Positions 43,029-55,169 of a stretch of 64,000 nucleotides of DNA are shown one piece after another; positions within the stretch are counted from its first letter, which is position 1; the number at the start of each line of letters is the position of its first letter. The position numbers were made by a program, and so were the translations under genes. The notes below the pieces were generated by a model. The model did no database searches. It worked only from the letters and a program-made list of their open reading frames with translations, and was not told the DNA's origin. The stretch is from Panopea generosa (lineage: Eukaryota > Mollusca > Bivalvia > Adapedonta > Hiatellidae): positions 51,737,250 through 51,801,249 of the forward strand of contig CM055895.1 in assembly GCA_029582155.1 (NCBI GenBank), read 5' to 3'.

Positions 43029-44980
43029 GCAGCTGCAAGAGGTCTTCTAACTCATTAGTGAATTTACATTTTGAATTCTGCTTACTAATAAATGAGTTTT
43101 AATTTTGAATTCTGCATTTGTTCTCTAATTACTTTATCTATCATCTCGTTTTCTGTTACAGTGAACCAATTTTTCTAGTCGCCAACAGAACTTACAACGA
43201 TATAAAGACAAGTTGACATATCAAGGTACAGATTAACTATGTAATTTAAAAATATGTTTGGTAAAAAATTATTTAAATCTTCATTTACTTGCAATACATT
43301 ACGATGTGTATCAGGCTCTACTTTTCACGAAGTATTTCAACTTCAGATTGTCCTCAACTCGAATGTTTGAAACTATATTATTTCATTTACATTGAATATC
43401 TCGCATATTATTCTTTACGAATGAGTTAAGATTTACTATGATTCAATTATGTGTACCCAATTAAATTGTAAAGAGTTCAGATAATAATTTAATGACATTG
43501 ATATTTTGAGTCGAAGAAAATCTCAGCTTGAGAACGTAAGTGAAACTGGACCAAGGCTTGTTGCATACATCATGTTGCGAAATAGTATGCAATTGCAATC
43601 TGAAAAAAATCGCTTTTGTTATATATTATCTATTTTTACAATCAGACAATTTATAACCTGGATTACTCTTTTAATGAGTTTTCTATATAAGAAACCGTAA
43701 TTATATAAAAACAAGAGGCACAAGACGGTCTGAGGACGCTCTACTGGTTCACAGGGGTCATAGTACTTCTTGAAATTTCAGAATATTGACCCTCTTAGGG
43801 AGTCGTCTTAACCCCTTATGTATAAATGCCACCACCACATCAATACTGAACAGAAACTTTAAATTATCATACCATTCATCTGTAAAAGAAAATATAGTCC
43901 CCGTACAGAACCATTAAACATCCAAGCTCCTGGATTTGTCAAAACTTTAATCACCCATTTATTGGGATTTTTATGAGCAGAAATGCTTTATATTTTAAAT
44001 AAAGAGTTTTTTTGTACACATGGATGCACAAATGAAAATTTTAGCTTTCCCTATAATATTCCTATGTACAATTCAAATTCCCCTTTCAGGGCTTCTATAC
44101 ATCCCAGTGTCCCTTGAGTTGTACAAACTTAGAACTCTTAATCCTAAAGATAATTTATTTCAAATATGGACATATTTGACTGACCCGTTGTTGAGATTTT
44201 TGAAAATGTTCAATTTTAACCATTTTGAGATCCCACCTGACCATTTTGGAAAGTCAATCCTTCTTATTAAACAAAATCTTATTTTAATAGATAATAAAAT
44301 CATAAATTCGTCAAATAATTAAATGTACGTATAGTTTCTTGCATATGGAATGTTATATCTTAGACTTTATTAAAGCCGTTGAACATTTTTAAATAAAGTA
44401 TACGTTATACACTGTTGAGCTAGACAACATATTGCATGTATTTGTCGCAATATACGTAACTAGTCAGAGCAGCAATTAATAATTATGTGCTGCTCAAATG
44501 TATGATAGATACACTGTTACATTTCACTAGATATTGCAATATCATTACTTTGGTCTGTTTTGGTCTAGGCATCGTTAAGAACCCTATTGAAAAGGTGAAA
44601 TTGTCTGCAAAACTTTGGAACAGTATTCGTGTATATTATTTAATTTCCTCCAAGAGAATATTAAATAAAGTATATATAGGTGAATGTTTCAATATAATGG
44701 TTTCTATCGGAGTAAAGTTTCGATGGGTATTAAAATTTTAAAATGCATTCCGTTGCCATAATATACATATTTCTATCAGTGTATAATATCTAAAATGATG
44801 TACATTCTAAAATATAGACATTATGACTATACATTAAAAATATTCAAAACTAATAACTGTATATGTGAAAATGTCAGCTGAATTTTCATAATTGGAGATA
44901 TATGTCTTCTGTTTAAAATTTATTTATTTTACGACTATTGTACAACAAGTTCTGACAAGTTATATAAATCCCACTCAAAG
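43029..44980. other. Intergenic, one repeat-like patch
   Basis: 43711-43810 (ACAAGAGGCACAAGACGGTC...GGACGCTCTACTGG) resembles a dispersed bivalve repeat with the wording ACAAGAGG...CGCTCACCTG. The rest holds only short unsupported frames. Confidence 0.3.
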
Positions 44981-44987
44981 TCCTGTT

Positions 44988-45130
44988 AGAACCAATACAA
45001 ACACATGCGGACAAAGTACAAATATATGCGGACAAAGTACAAACATATGCGGTTAAAGTACAAATATATGCGGACAAAGTACAAACAGATGCGGATAAAG
45101 TGTCCCCCGATCCTGGGTCCGATTGACCAT
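44988..45130 (+). repeat. 20-bp minisatellite inside a SINE-like fragment
   Basis: The unit AAAGTACAAATATATGCGGAC is present about five times (44995-45103), followed by AGTGTCCCCCGATCCTGGGT. The single-copy equivalent at 38312 shows that the internal segment expanded within this copy of the repeat. Confidence 0.75.
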
Positions 45131-45954
45131 CCGTTGTGTATCTTTTACAGGAACAAAATGTAAACGATTACCGAAATGTCCGAAATTATGTCTGTTTTAG
45201 ACGATACTTGTATTATATATCGGGTAATCAATGAATATCATGAACTATGATTGTCAGAAATGAATGGTTTGCACTAACACTGTTATCACACGCGTGGTAT
45301 TGTCATAATTTTATTTAGTACATCGATCACGGACAATTTAGAAAGAATGGTAAAATATTATTGTAATCTGTTTATTTTAAACATGTATTTAAGTAACATT
45401 GCCTTAAAAGTTATTTTAATCATTGCAACAGCAACATATTTCAATGAAAATAATATCACTTAATTATTTTTAAAACATTTTAAAATATATTACATTAATA
45501 TTATACATATACATAATAAGTGAAAATTGTTTGCAAAGTATATCGTAGAAATGATAATTAGATATACAATTTCATGTGTTTGTATTTTTTTCGAACACAA
45601 CTATCCAAGTTACAAGTAAATTTTATCAAAATCCGTTCATTTATAAACATATTGTAGCAAAATTCTACATAAATCGGGGACACCCGTCGTAACATGTAAT
45701 GTGTTGAATATGGTATAAAATCCCATTGAAATTGACAAATAATGCAACTGTTGTGTTTGTCATGCTAATGCTACATACTTTTTCAGTTATATGTGTAAAT
45801 TTAAAACATCAAACAAGATACCCATGTACACATGTGGCTTCATGCAATAACGTGTTAAGAGTCAAAACGATTCAAAAGTGCTTTTTTTGTCACATGAGTT
45901 ATTATTAAATACTCTGCAATTTAAGATGTATATTTCACAAAATGACATACGTAC
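45131..45954. other. Presumed sulfotransferase intron or intergenic
   Basis: AT-rich. I looked on the minus strand for the next sulfotransferase exon (PRVLNTH-like, GxxKNxF-like) and saw none down to about 39000. Confidence 0.3.
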
Positions 45955-46132
45955 CAGTTTTGGGATAAGAAGCCAATAAGATATCACTATTTCGAAACTG
46001 AAAATCCGGCAGCTCTCTATGTATTTCAACAATAGCTTCTGTTGGTTTTCCATAGTTTGACGATTGATATTTTCCTAGGTCGAGAATGGTAATTTTTTCA
46101 CCACTTTCATCACTAATTTTAAGCTCCGTCAT
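45955..46132 (-). CDS. Cytosolic sulfotransferase, first coding exon
   Basis: Sulfotransferases move a sulfonate group from PAPS to hydroxyl or amine substrates in the cytosol. This exon encodes 59 codons plus one base from the ATG at 46132: a polar N-terminus, then FQFRNSDILLASYPKTG. The last part is the PAPS 5'-phosphosulfate-binding motif (YPKSGT in most members). The exon ends ACTG followed by GTACGT, a good donor. The break inside the Gly codon of the motif is, from memory, a usual intron position in SULT genes. Upstream, TTTAGTTTGAAAAG before 46144 could be an acceptor. The remaining exons (about 240 residues) were not found on the minus strand within the window, so the gene is either very long-introned or a fragment. 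Confidence 0.65.
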
Positions 46133-46149
46133 TTCAACCCTCAACTTTT

Positions 46150-47085
46150 CAAACTAAATATAGATATATATTGAAATAGTGTAAGTAATATCTGGATGTT
46201 TTATGCATATACTAGTATTTAACAATATAAAACGAGTAAACGAGGTTAAGGAAAAAAAACAAGTTTATATATTAGTTTTGGGCATTTATTAGTCTGCATG
46301 AAATAGAGCATGTCACATTACCTGTCAATCAAATATGTCGTTAACGCATGTTATAAACATTTAATGTCACGGTCTCATTAAATTTAATTCAATTTTCTAC
46401 AAATTCATTTACACAATTATATAATATTGAAATATATGTTAGCCTTTTAATATACATTAGTTCAACATTTCTTACCTTTAAGTCGTTTATATCAGTGAAG
46501 TTGAAGAAAGTATTAAATATGTTGCGTTGTGAAACGTGATTTAAACTTAGTTTTTAACAGAGTTAACAATATAAAATACATTCACTATCAATAGTATTGA
46601 AGCTCCTGTATATTTATTACAGGTTAAATGACATACAAATGTTAACAAATCTTTACACTTGAGGCGAGTTTAAATACGTTCCTTTCAAGTTAAATGTAAG
46701 GACAACACAGGCTACATAATAGGTATAATAGATAACCCTGATTTAACCGCTAGATATATTCAAAATACTTAAGGCCAACTGCATTTCATGGTATATATGA
46801 AATGGAAAGGAAAGAGAAAATAAAGCATATTGCATATATTGAACGTAATATTCATAACCATTCATTAGCCCACAATATGCAAAACTTGAAACGAATTTAA
46901 TCAACAAATTAAGATGTTATACACATCTTTGCAACACCATTATCAAAATCAGTGTAAGACGCTTATTCCTCCACTTTACAGTTAATACAATGTATGTCAA
47001 CCGTTGACATATCTGTACATCTACCTGAACAATCAGAGTCAAAAATGTATATAAATGTCAGCACCGTTGAAGTTGGAGGTCAACC
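46150..47085. other. Intergenic, no gene recognised
   Basis: AT-rich sequence upstream of the sulfotransferase exon. Its promoter or 5' exon could lie here, but no signal stands out. Confidence 0.3.
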
Positions 47086-47151
47086 GTTATAATATATCGA
47101 TACACCGTTATATACCGGTGCGCCGCTATATAATACCTGTGCACCGCTATA
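47086..47151 (+). repeat. Short minisatellite interrupted by a MITE
   Basis: Units like GCACCGCTATATAATACCTG repeat three to four times before the MITE. Degenerate relatives (CCATCGCTATGATT, GATGCACCGTCACTTAT) continue after it at 47632-47730. Confidence 0.6.
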
Positions 47152-47620
47152 GGCATAGTGCCACCATTGCAAAAAGGAAATGCTTCCGTGGGGTAGTCGC
47201 ATAATGGCGGTTGTAAATAATCCTCAATTCTTCTTCTTTAAAAATGCATTTTCCTATCTTTAATGCTCATTTTTTTATTTGAATGGCATTATTGATGTAT
47301 TTTGAACATTTTGATAGCATTGTCATGTTTGAATTGTGAATTTAGAAAAAAAAATGATGTTTGGAAATTGGGGTATGAATTCATGATTTCGGAAGTCTAC
47401 TTTCACTTTGTCACCAGTGTACACACTGAGCAGAAAAAAAAATCTCTTATATGACACATGACCCCTACTTTTCTCATCATATTTTGATAGTGCAGAGGTT
47501 GACAAACAGTAAAATGTAGGTTTCACTTCTTTCATTTGGGACCCTCTATGAATGACAAGCCTTCAAACTTTTATTATTTACTATAGAATAAAGAACAAAA
47601 ATCAATTGTGGGGTTACACC
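47152..47620 (+). mobile_element. MITE copy 3
   Basis: Same family as 14888-15355 and 15911-16378, with only scattered differences. It is flanked on both sides by CTATA, supporting a TATA-type target duplication inside the minisatellite. Confidence 0.85.
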
Positions 47621-47900
47621 TATATTTTATCTGTCCATCGCTATGATTCTATTGATGCACTGCTTTAGTTTAACGGGGGAACGATGATTAATTAACGATG
47701 CACCGTCACTTATTTATCGGTCCACGGTTATCAAATAGCAGGACGAATCACTCCCCGCTATCTGTTTTACTAAATATTGACCCTAGTAAAGGGAGTACAT
47801 TGGCATTTAGCTCTCAATACGGCGTCATGAATAAACATCACAAATTCAAAGATATACATAAAATATTTATATTGATGAATGCAATGTGTATTATAAAGTT

Positions 47901-48056
47901 ATTTTACAGTGTTTTTGTACAATATGGGAATATATTATACGAGTATGTTTTGTGGTGAAAATCATATTGGACAAGACACCGTGTGCACCAATTCCAATAA
48001 GACTTTCACCACAATACGTACAATATATTCCCATATTGTACAAAACACTGTAAAAT
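47901..48056. repeat. Foldback, about 65-base arms
   Basis: The left arm ATTTTACAGTGTTTTTGTAC...GGTGAAAATCATATTGGA pairs with the right arm TCCAATAAGACTTTCACC...ACAAAACACTGTAAAAT around a loop of about 20 bases. A few mismatches and indels are present. A second copy lies at about 48711-48864. Confidence 0.85.
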
Positions 48057-49520
48057 GATATTTTTATTCTATACCCCATTCTAAAACAATTTATCAAGTA
48101 AACGAAAAAAAAAATCAAGATCCTTTTAAATAAATAAAACATGATGTTTTAAAGCCACGAGAGCTGCAGACGAAGGAAGTTGCAGATATCCGGGTCTTAA
48201 CGTTTCGAATGTCATGCGGGAAATTTTGTCGGTTGTTTGTTTTTATCGTTCAAATTCTATTAATTTATTTTCTTTTATTTTAGTCGCCATCTTGAATTTT
48301 AAACTGTACAATATAAAAGTTATTTGATCCAAAGAACTTCTACATATTGTACGGTCACGTGGTAATATCTGGGGTAGGCGACTGGCTATACACTTACAGT
48401 TTTTTTTAAATTCACAATTCAAACATCACAACGCTACTAAATTGTTCAAAATACATCAATAATGCAAAAAAAAATATTATTAAAACAAGGAAAATGCATT
48501 TTTAAAGAACAAAAGACGAGGATTATTTATAAACGCCATTATGCGACTACCGCACGGAAGCACTCCAATGTTGTAGTATGCCTACAATTGCCAATATACT
48601 ACATATAAATAATGCTGGTATGATAAACATTGTGTTTCTTCTGTTTTAAAGAAGGGGTGTTTTATGCAAATTAATATATTTCATTTCGTCTTTTGAAACT
48701 TTTAAAAATATTTTTCAGTGTTTTTGTACAATATGGGAATATATTATACGAGTATGTTTTGTGGTGAAAATCATATTGGACAAGACACCGTGTGCACCAA
48801 TTCCAATAAGACTTTCACCACAATACGTACAATATATTCCCATATTGTACAAAACACTGTAAAATGATATTTTTATTCTATACCCCATTCTAAAACAATT
48901 TATCAAGTAAACGAAAAAAAAATCAAGATCCTTTTAAATAAATAAAACATGATGTTTTAAAGCCACGAGAGCTGCAGACGAAGGAAGTTGCAGATATCCG
49001 GGTCTTAACGTTTCGAATGTCATGCGGGAAATTTTGTCGGTTGTTTGTTTTTATCGTTCAAATTCTATTAATTTATTTTCTTTTATTTTAGTCGCCATCT
49101 TGAATTTTAAACTGTACAATATAAAAGTTATTTGATCCAATGAACTTCTACATACTGTACGGTCACGTGGTAACATCTGGAGTAGGCGACTGGCTATACA
49201 CTTACAGTTTTTTTTAAATTCACAATTCAAACATCACAACGCTACTAAATTGTTCAAAATACATCAATAATGCAAAAAAAAATATTATTAAAACAAGGAA
49301 AATGCATTTTTAAAGAACAAAAGACGAGGATTATTTATAAACGCCATTATGCGACTACCACACGGAAGCACTCCAATGGTTGTAGTATGCCTACAATAGC
49401 CAATGATACTACATATAAATAATGCTGGTATGATAAACATTGTGTTTCTTCTGTTTTAAAGAAGGGGTGTTTTATGCAAATTAATATATTTCATTTCGTC
49501 TTTTGAAACTTTTAAAAATA
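47907..49520 (+). repeat. 0.81-kb tandem duplication, two copies
   Basis: 47907-48715 is repeated as 48716-49520 at an offset of 809-810 bases with roughly ten differences noticed by eye (for example TAATATCTGGGG/TAACATCTGGAG and ACCGCACGG/ACCACACGG). Each unit holds the foldback, a GC-richer block around GCCACGAGAGCTGCAGACGA, and an antisense diverged MITE. The high similarity implies a recent event. Confidence 0.9.
48409..48590 (-). mobile_element. Diverged antisense MITE (second copy at 49217-49400)
   Basis: On the minus strand it reads TAGGCATACTACAACATTGG, then AGTGCTTCCGTGCGGTAGTC, then GCATAATGGCG. This is clearly related to the 5' half of the 470-base MITE but with many substitutions, so it is an older insertion duplicated within the 0.81-kb unit. 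Confidence 0.7.
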
Positions 49521-50212
49521 AACATGGAAAGGTATTTGACAACTATATGCAACTATACATGTATCAGTAAAATTATATCAACATTTGACGAAAAATATTT
49601 TATTGTAATGTTTTGCATCAAACAAATTGAAAATGAAGACACTAATAAAAATCTGATATTATATTTCTTGACATGATTTTCGAAATACTATCGATTTTTT
49701 GAGACGCAGGGAGCACATTTAGAAATTGTAGGTTTCGAAACTGGACGTCAGTGGCATACACACAACAAATGTATGCCAGACGTGTAAAACAAATGATATA
49801 GATGAGTACATACAAGAGTGCAATCGGGAGTCTCACCCAGGCTGGAATTACCAAACTTTATGAAAACTATTTTTGTATGGAAAATAACAATATAGTGGGT
49901 TGGATCCAGCTTAACTCCCATCTGATATCTGGTGCACCCATTACAACACCAATGAATAATATTTAAGACATGTATGTGTACACTGATTGTACCTAGGCAA
50001 ATTTGCCTCAGTTTAGTAGTCGCAACTTACAACTTTCAAAAACCGTAGGAAATAGTTTCACATTTGAGTTCCGAATCTCCGATTATTCTAATTCAGTTTT
50101 GTGATATAAACAAGCCAGCTTGGACCTCATTTCGATACTATATAATAGTGTTATTGTATATTTCATTAATTACTTATTCTTTTTATATTCATTTATCTAA
50201 TAAGCCAAGCTT
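49521..50212. other. Intergenic, no gene recognised
   Basis: No family resemblance found in the short frames present. Confidence 0.3.
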
Positions 50213-50266
50213 CCATCACTGATTGCAGCCGAGGCGACCCGGGTTTGAATCCCGCGGGCTGCAAAT
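50213..50266 (+). repeat. tRNA-like segment with a B box
   Basis: GGGTTTGAATCCCGCG is a good B-box/T-arm, and GCAGCC and GGCTGC could pair as an outer stem. There is no full cloverleaf, so it is most likely a decayed tRNA-derived SINE rather than a tRNA gene. Confidence 0.4.
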
Positions 50267-50789
50267 ATTTTGTTCATTTCACTAGCAATACTATTTCTTC
50301 CTTACAATAGTCCATAAATGGAAACAGGTTTAAAAAGATAAAAAAACATTTGTCCATACTATATCGAGGACTCGGCGCAAGACTATTCTAACTCAAATTT
50401 CAGAAATTTACAGAAGGTTGAAAAAACTTTTTTTAGTTTTAATATGAGATTGATAATATTGTCTTTTCATAAACACATCTTAAAATACCATATAAATAAA
50501 CAACAACATCAGTATGTCATCAAATGTAATTAATTTTGATTTTATAACAAATTTATTAAGTTGGAATAGTTTTGCAAGTGAAAAGTATCATATTCTACGG
50601 CAATTGTTAACTATGCTAACTTGAATAAGAATGCTTGATAATAAATATATAAATGTTTGTTTACTTTTTATAACTCAAAAATATTACTTTATTCAGATAT
50701 TATCATATTTTTATTCAAATTAACACTTTTGGAGCATTTTTAGTTAAAAGGGGTGCATAAAATAGCATATTGAACTGCTGGATATCCAA

Positions 50790-51290
50790 ATTTCCACTGA
50801 CAATCACCACCCACAATACCGTCACACCTATCTACCTTTCTATCAAACTTACCATGACCTCATTACATAATACCATCTAGCCCTACCTTACCATCATTGC
50901 AAACTAAACCTTCTCATCCACAGTGCCATCCCTTACAACAGTGTCATTTACCACCTTCCAAGCAATTACCATCAACAAAAGTATCACAACGCCCACTGCT
51001 TTCACTTAATTTACCATCACCAACAATGTCCTCAATACCTGCGATACCCTTATAACCAACCCAACCTACTATATCATCACCACTCATTATGTGATTACTA
51101 ACTAGCAACCAAACTGCCACCATTTACCCTACCATCACTACTTACCAAGTAATTGTCACTCAGAATATTACCACATATTATACTGCCACTATTGACACCT
51201 ACAATACCATCACAATTTATAATGCGATTACCACCACTTGTATCATCTTTACTCACAATGTTATTACCGCCTACCCGGTCTTTTCCTACA
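50790..51290. repeat. G-poor (TACCATCAC)-like degenerate tract
   Basis: About 500 bases of imperfect ACCATCA, ATACCATC and CACCAC words with very few G on the plus strand, a strong strand asymmetry. It looks like a decayed trinucleotide/nonamer satellite. Open frames on both strands here are low-complexity artefacts. Confidence 0.75.
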
Positions 51291-54200
51291 TATATCATAC
51301 CTACATTCAGTCTTAACAGCATTTTTTTTCAATCTTGGTCTTCTTGTTTTTGTTCTCTTGATTTTCCTAGAACTGTTTTTATACCCTTTTGAATCTGATT
51401 TTCTCAATGTGGATACATAAAAATCATCATCATGGTTTAGTTTTCTTTCAAATGAAGTGAGTTTATATTCGGGTCACAAACTATATATATATATATATCT
51501 GAAACTAAGTCATCAGGTTCTAAAATATCATAATTTATATAAAAAAATTTAACAAAGATGCTGGTACATCATCACTAGATTCTAGTCTTCGATCACATGC
51601 TTAGTCCAGATTCAATGGATACAATGGTGTCCAGAGTTTCTTGTGCAGATAACAAAGTGGTGTCATGTCCATGTTATCATATGTGTGGTACCCATGTTTG
51701 ATTCAAGGGTGTCAATAATGGTGACAACTACAGGACCACTAGCGCTCATGCATGGCATTAAAAGCATAAATACTTTAAATATTTTATAGAATTTACTGAA
51801 ACTCTGCAATTCTGTATGTGTCAAGGTTTTAGATTCATTCTGCATACATTTGTTGATATATGTTAATATGTTGTTTTTACATGGTAAGGTACTCTGGTAT
51901 TTTCTTGTTTGGTGTCATTGAACCTTTGTGTGAAGTGGTATGCCATGAAAGCTCAATTTATCCAATCATTGATTTTCTAAAGAAACTTCCACACAATGTA
52001 CCACTATCAAGCATGGCTTTTAAACACTTGTGCTAGTCAACAATCCTATTTCATCAGAACACAACAGCCAAAGATATGACCTCCAACAGTCAAATACCTG
52101 ATAACAACTATCTAGTTTCATAATTGCTACAGCGCAAATCATTTTCAGGGAATTTAATGCATCATCCATGCACTGGAATGGAATATCAATATACTTCCTA
52201 TACCATAATTTAATATATCTGAAATAGGTGACCAAAATTTTTATTTCGAATATTTCTTTAAAACAGTTAATGTGTATCATTTAAAATACAGTCATCTTAT
52301 TATGAAAATCTGTTTCTTTGTTTTAATTTTAAAACTAAGAAAAAGGTTCTCTATGGTTTTCAGAATGTACCTTTATTATTTACTATTTGAAACTAGTCAA
52401 ACTATTTTAGATTGCAGTCTTAACATGAATTGCCAGGAATGATAATTGGAAATAAGTTTCAGATTCAATTTAAAACTTCATGACCAAAATGAAATTTTTG
52501 GAATTGATTAGCTCTTTAACCAATAGTAACTGTATGTTTAATATTAATCAGTCCCCTATAAAAGTCATTAAAAGGGATACCCCTGTCTGTGATATATCAT
52601 TTTGGACTGTTACTCTGAATTGATAATTCAGATACATCGAGATACAAATTACATTTTTGCTATTAAAAACCTACCTGTAAAAAAAATATCAGAGTGTTAG
52701 GATTTATGGAAAAGACAACTGAATGTCAGCTGCAATATGACATTCAAAATTCAATTTCTTCAAGTCACTTCCCAACATATTCAAAGGCGTCACAGTCCCA
52801 AAAGAACAAATTTCTTGGACAATATGGCTGGACAGGGATCTAAACTTCCAACCCATGGATTGACAGTAATATGCATTAACGGCTGAGCCAGCATAAGTGA
52901 AATAATTCTTTTGATAATCAATGAAGACATAACGCCTTGTTGAAAGAGGGTCTAAACGAAGCTTTGAAAATTTCACAAAATTATACAAAGTGGTTACAAA
53001 GTTGTGACAGACATGAAATTATAAACATAGTCTTTCACACATTTCAGTACATTTAAGTGATTTTTTATTTCAACATTGAAGTAAAGTATTCGGAATTCGA
53101 GCAAACATATCCTTGAATGATAGATGTATGTAATAAATTCTCAATGTTTTGTATAGTAATGTAAGTTGGCTATATACAGGCTGGACAATATATTGTTAAA
53201 GCGAATGAGCAGACTTGCAGACAGATGACAATTTTATAGTAAAAAATTAGGAAATTAAATGAAGGGTATCCATGGAAATTGAGTGTATATAAATTGGTAT
53301 CATTTTTTTCCTTTTCCAGAATTTAAACTGATTTAAGCCCTTAAACAAAGGTTTGATAGACAATATTTCATATTCTTACTAGATTCTTATCAAGTTATTC
53401 ATAACATTTAAGGTTTGAGTCTTCTCTTGCAGAGAAATCCTGTATGGAATTAAACTGTTATTTGTTTCCAAGTCAATGAACCAACAGTCATATTTATAAA
53501 ATAAGGTCAGGCTTAAACTTGCTATAATTAGCCCCTAAAACCCATATATCTGCTCTGACAAACCGTGTGAAACCAATACAGATCTCTTTCATTTGGTGCA
53601 AATTTGGAGGCAAATTTTACCAAATGATTATAACTTTATATTTTCACAAATGATTTTCCAAGGAGGCATTTTCATGAAAGTGTTAGGTTCCAGTTTGGGA
53701 AACAGTGAGTTTCAATGGTAAAATATAGACAAAAGCAATAAAATTTCACATAATCAATGACAGTTATATCTAAGCTGTCTCTAACAATTCCCAAATTATA
53801 TACAAATAAAAAAAAATGAAAATGACATCACAAAATGAAATTGTGATGTCATCTATACAAATTAGAATAGCTCTGTTCTTCAAATATAGAATTTTCAAAT
53901 GTAATTGATGTGTAAAGTTATTCTTATTTGAGTTAGAATAGTATTGCATTAAAACAAATTATTTCTAAAGTTTAAAAAAATTGCAAGACAATTCTAACTT
54001 AAGTTTTAACTTAAGCATACATCACCAAAGTAATAGTTATACAGCAGTGATGGTTTACGAATATTCCCATTAATATGACATGGCCACACAAATGTACCTA
54101 TTAGCCTTTCCGCTAGTTTACGTCAAACAAGGCTTTCTCAATAAACATGTCTATTCATATATAGCGGATCAGGGTGTTATTTATTTTTGCAATTTTCTGG

Positions 54201-54880
54201 AAGAGTGAAACATTTTCGTCCAGTTTTACGGAGGCATCCTAGTTTCAGTATACTTGAAATTAATCAGTAATGCTAAACCATTCGTGAATATATCGACAAC
54301 GACAGAGATTGTGTCATTAAACTTTAGTCTGTTCTTTTACCAGTATAGATTTTCAATTATTACCAAACAAACACTTGTGATTCTATACATGCAGTGGTAC
54401 TTCAAACGATCGCCGAGTTTGCTTTTGTCAACAATCAAAGCGAATATGATCATTAGTTGGTAACAACACGATTGACAATTGAACATTAACATCGCGTTCT
54501 TTTGTCACGATATACGTGATTGTAAGCTTTACTTGTAGACAAACGTTTTTCTTCTAAGGACAATTCAACAAAGAAATTACGTAAGTTACATTTTTCACTT
54601 TATCACAATTAAACCAAAATTTAGCCAATTTACTACACAATTGTTCTAGTATCTATTCTATAGTTAATTGGATAAATTTCGCGCGTTTATCGCAAAACTT
54701 GTCTATTTATTTATTTATTCTCTTTAATTCCTCCTGTTACAGAGATTATATGGTACATGAATACATTGCAAACACATGTACAAGATGACAAACATAACAT
54801 ATTTAAACAAAAAAAAAGAACCTTAGCAAATTGTAGTAGGCAATAATGAATAATTGCACGTTCGTTAGCTTGTCAGTGGC
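51291..54880. other. Intergenic, no gene recognised
   Basis: AT-rich. It contains a (TA)n tract at 51482-51500 and a perfect 12-bp inverted repeat (ATGACATCACAA/TTGTGATGTCAT, 53822-53852). No coding region is supported. Confidence 0.3.
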
Positions 54881-54889
54881 TATACCCAC

Positions 54890-54920
54890 CTACACACGCA
54901 CGCACGCAGGCACACACACG

Positions 54921-54971
<51 letters not shown>
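54890..54971 (+). repeat. (CA)n/(CG)n microsatellite
   Basis: Mixed CACG, CGCG and CACA repeats, mainly (CA) from 54931 to 54971. Confidence 0.95.
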
Positions 54972-54974
<3 letters not shown>

Positions 54975-55169
54975 AATACACAAATTCATACAGAAGACAG
55001 TAAACATTTGCTTGCAATGGCATGTAATGAAAACATGCACTGGCATCAAATGAATTTATAAAGTAATCAAATAATTGTTTCAATCCAAAGCATACATTTT
55101 GCAATATATTGAAATGTGTCTATGCAAAAGCTTGCATGCACAGCAGTCCTTTGATGCCTGGCCCAGCAA

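Noticed and set aside
47891..48906. Minus frames repeated at 47891-48142 and 48715-48906
   Set aside because: They read through a foldback and its tandem duplicate. No protein features beyond the inverted repeat.
50213..50266. Possible tRNA gene
   Set aside because: It has a good B box and T arm but no complete cloverleaf or A box at the right distance, so it is treated as a SINE remnant.
54846..55104. Frames rich in His/Thr or Cys/Val over the CA repeat
   Set aside because: Translation of a dinucleotide microsatellite.
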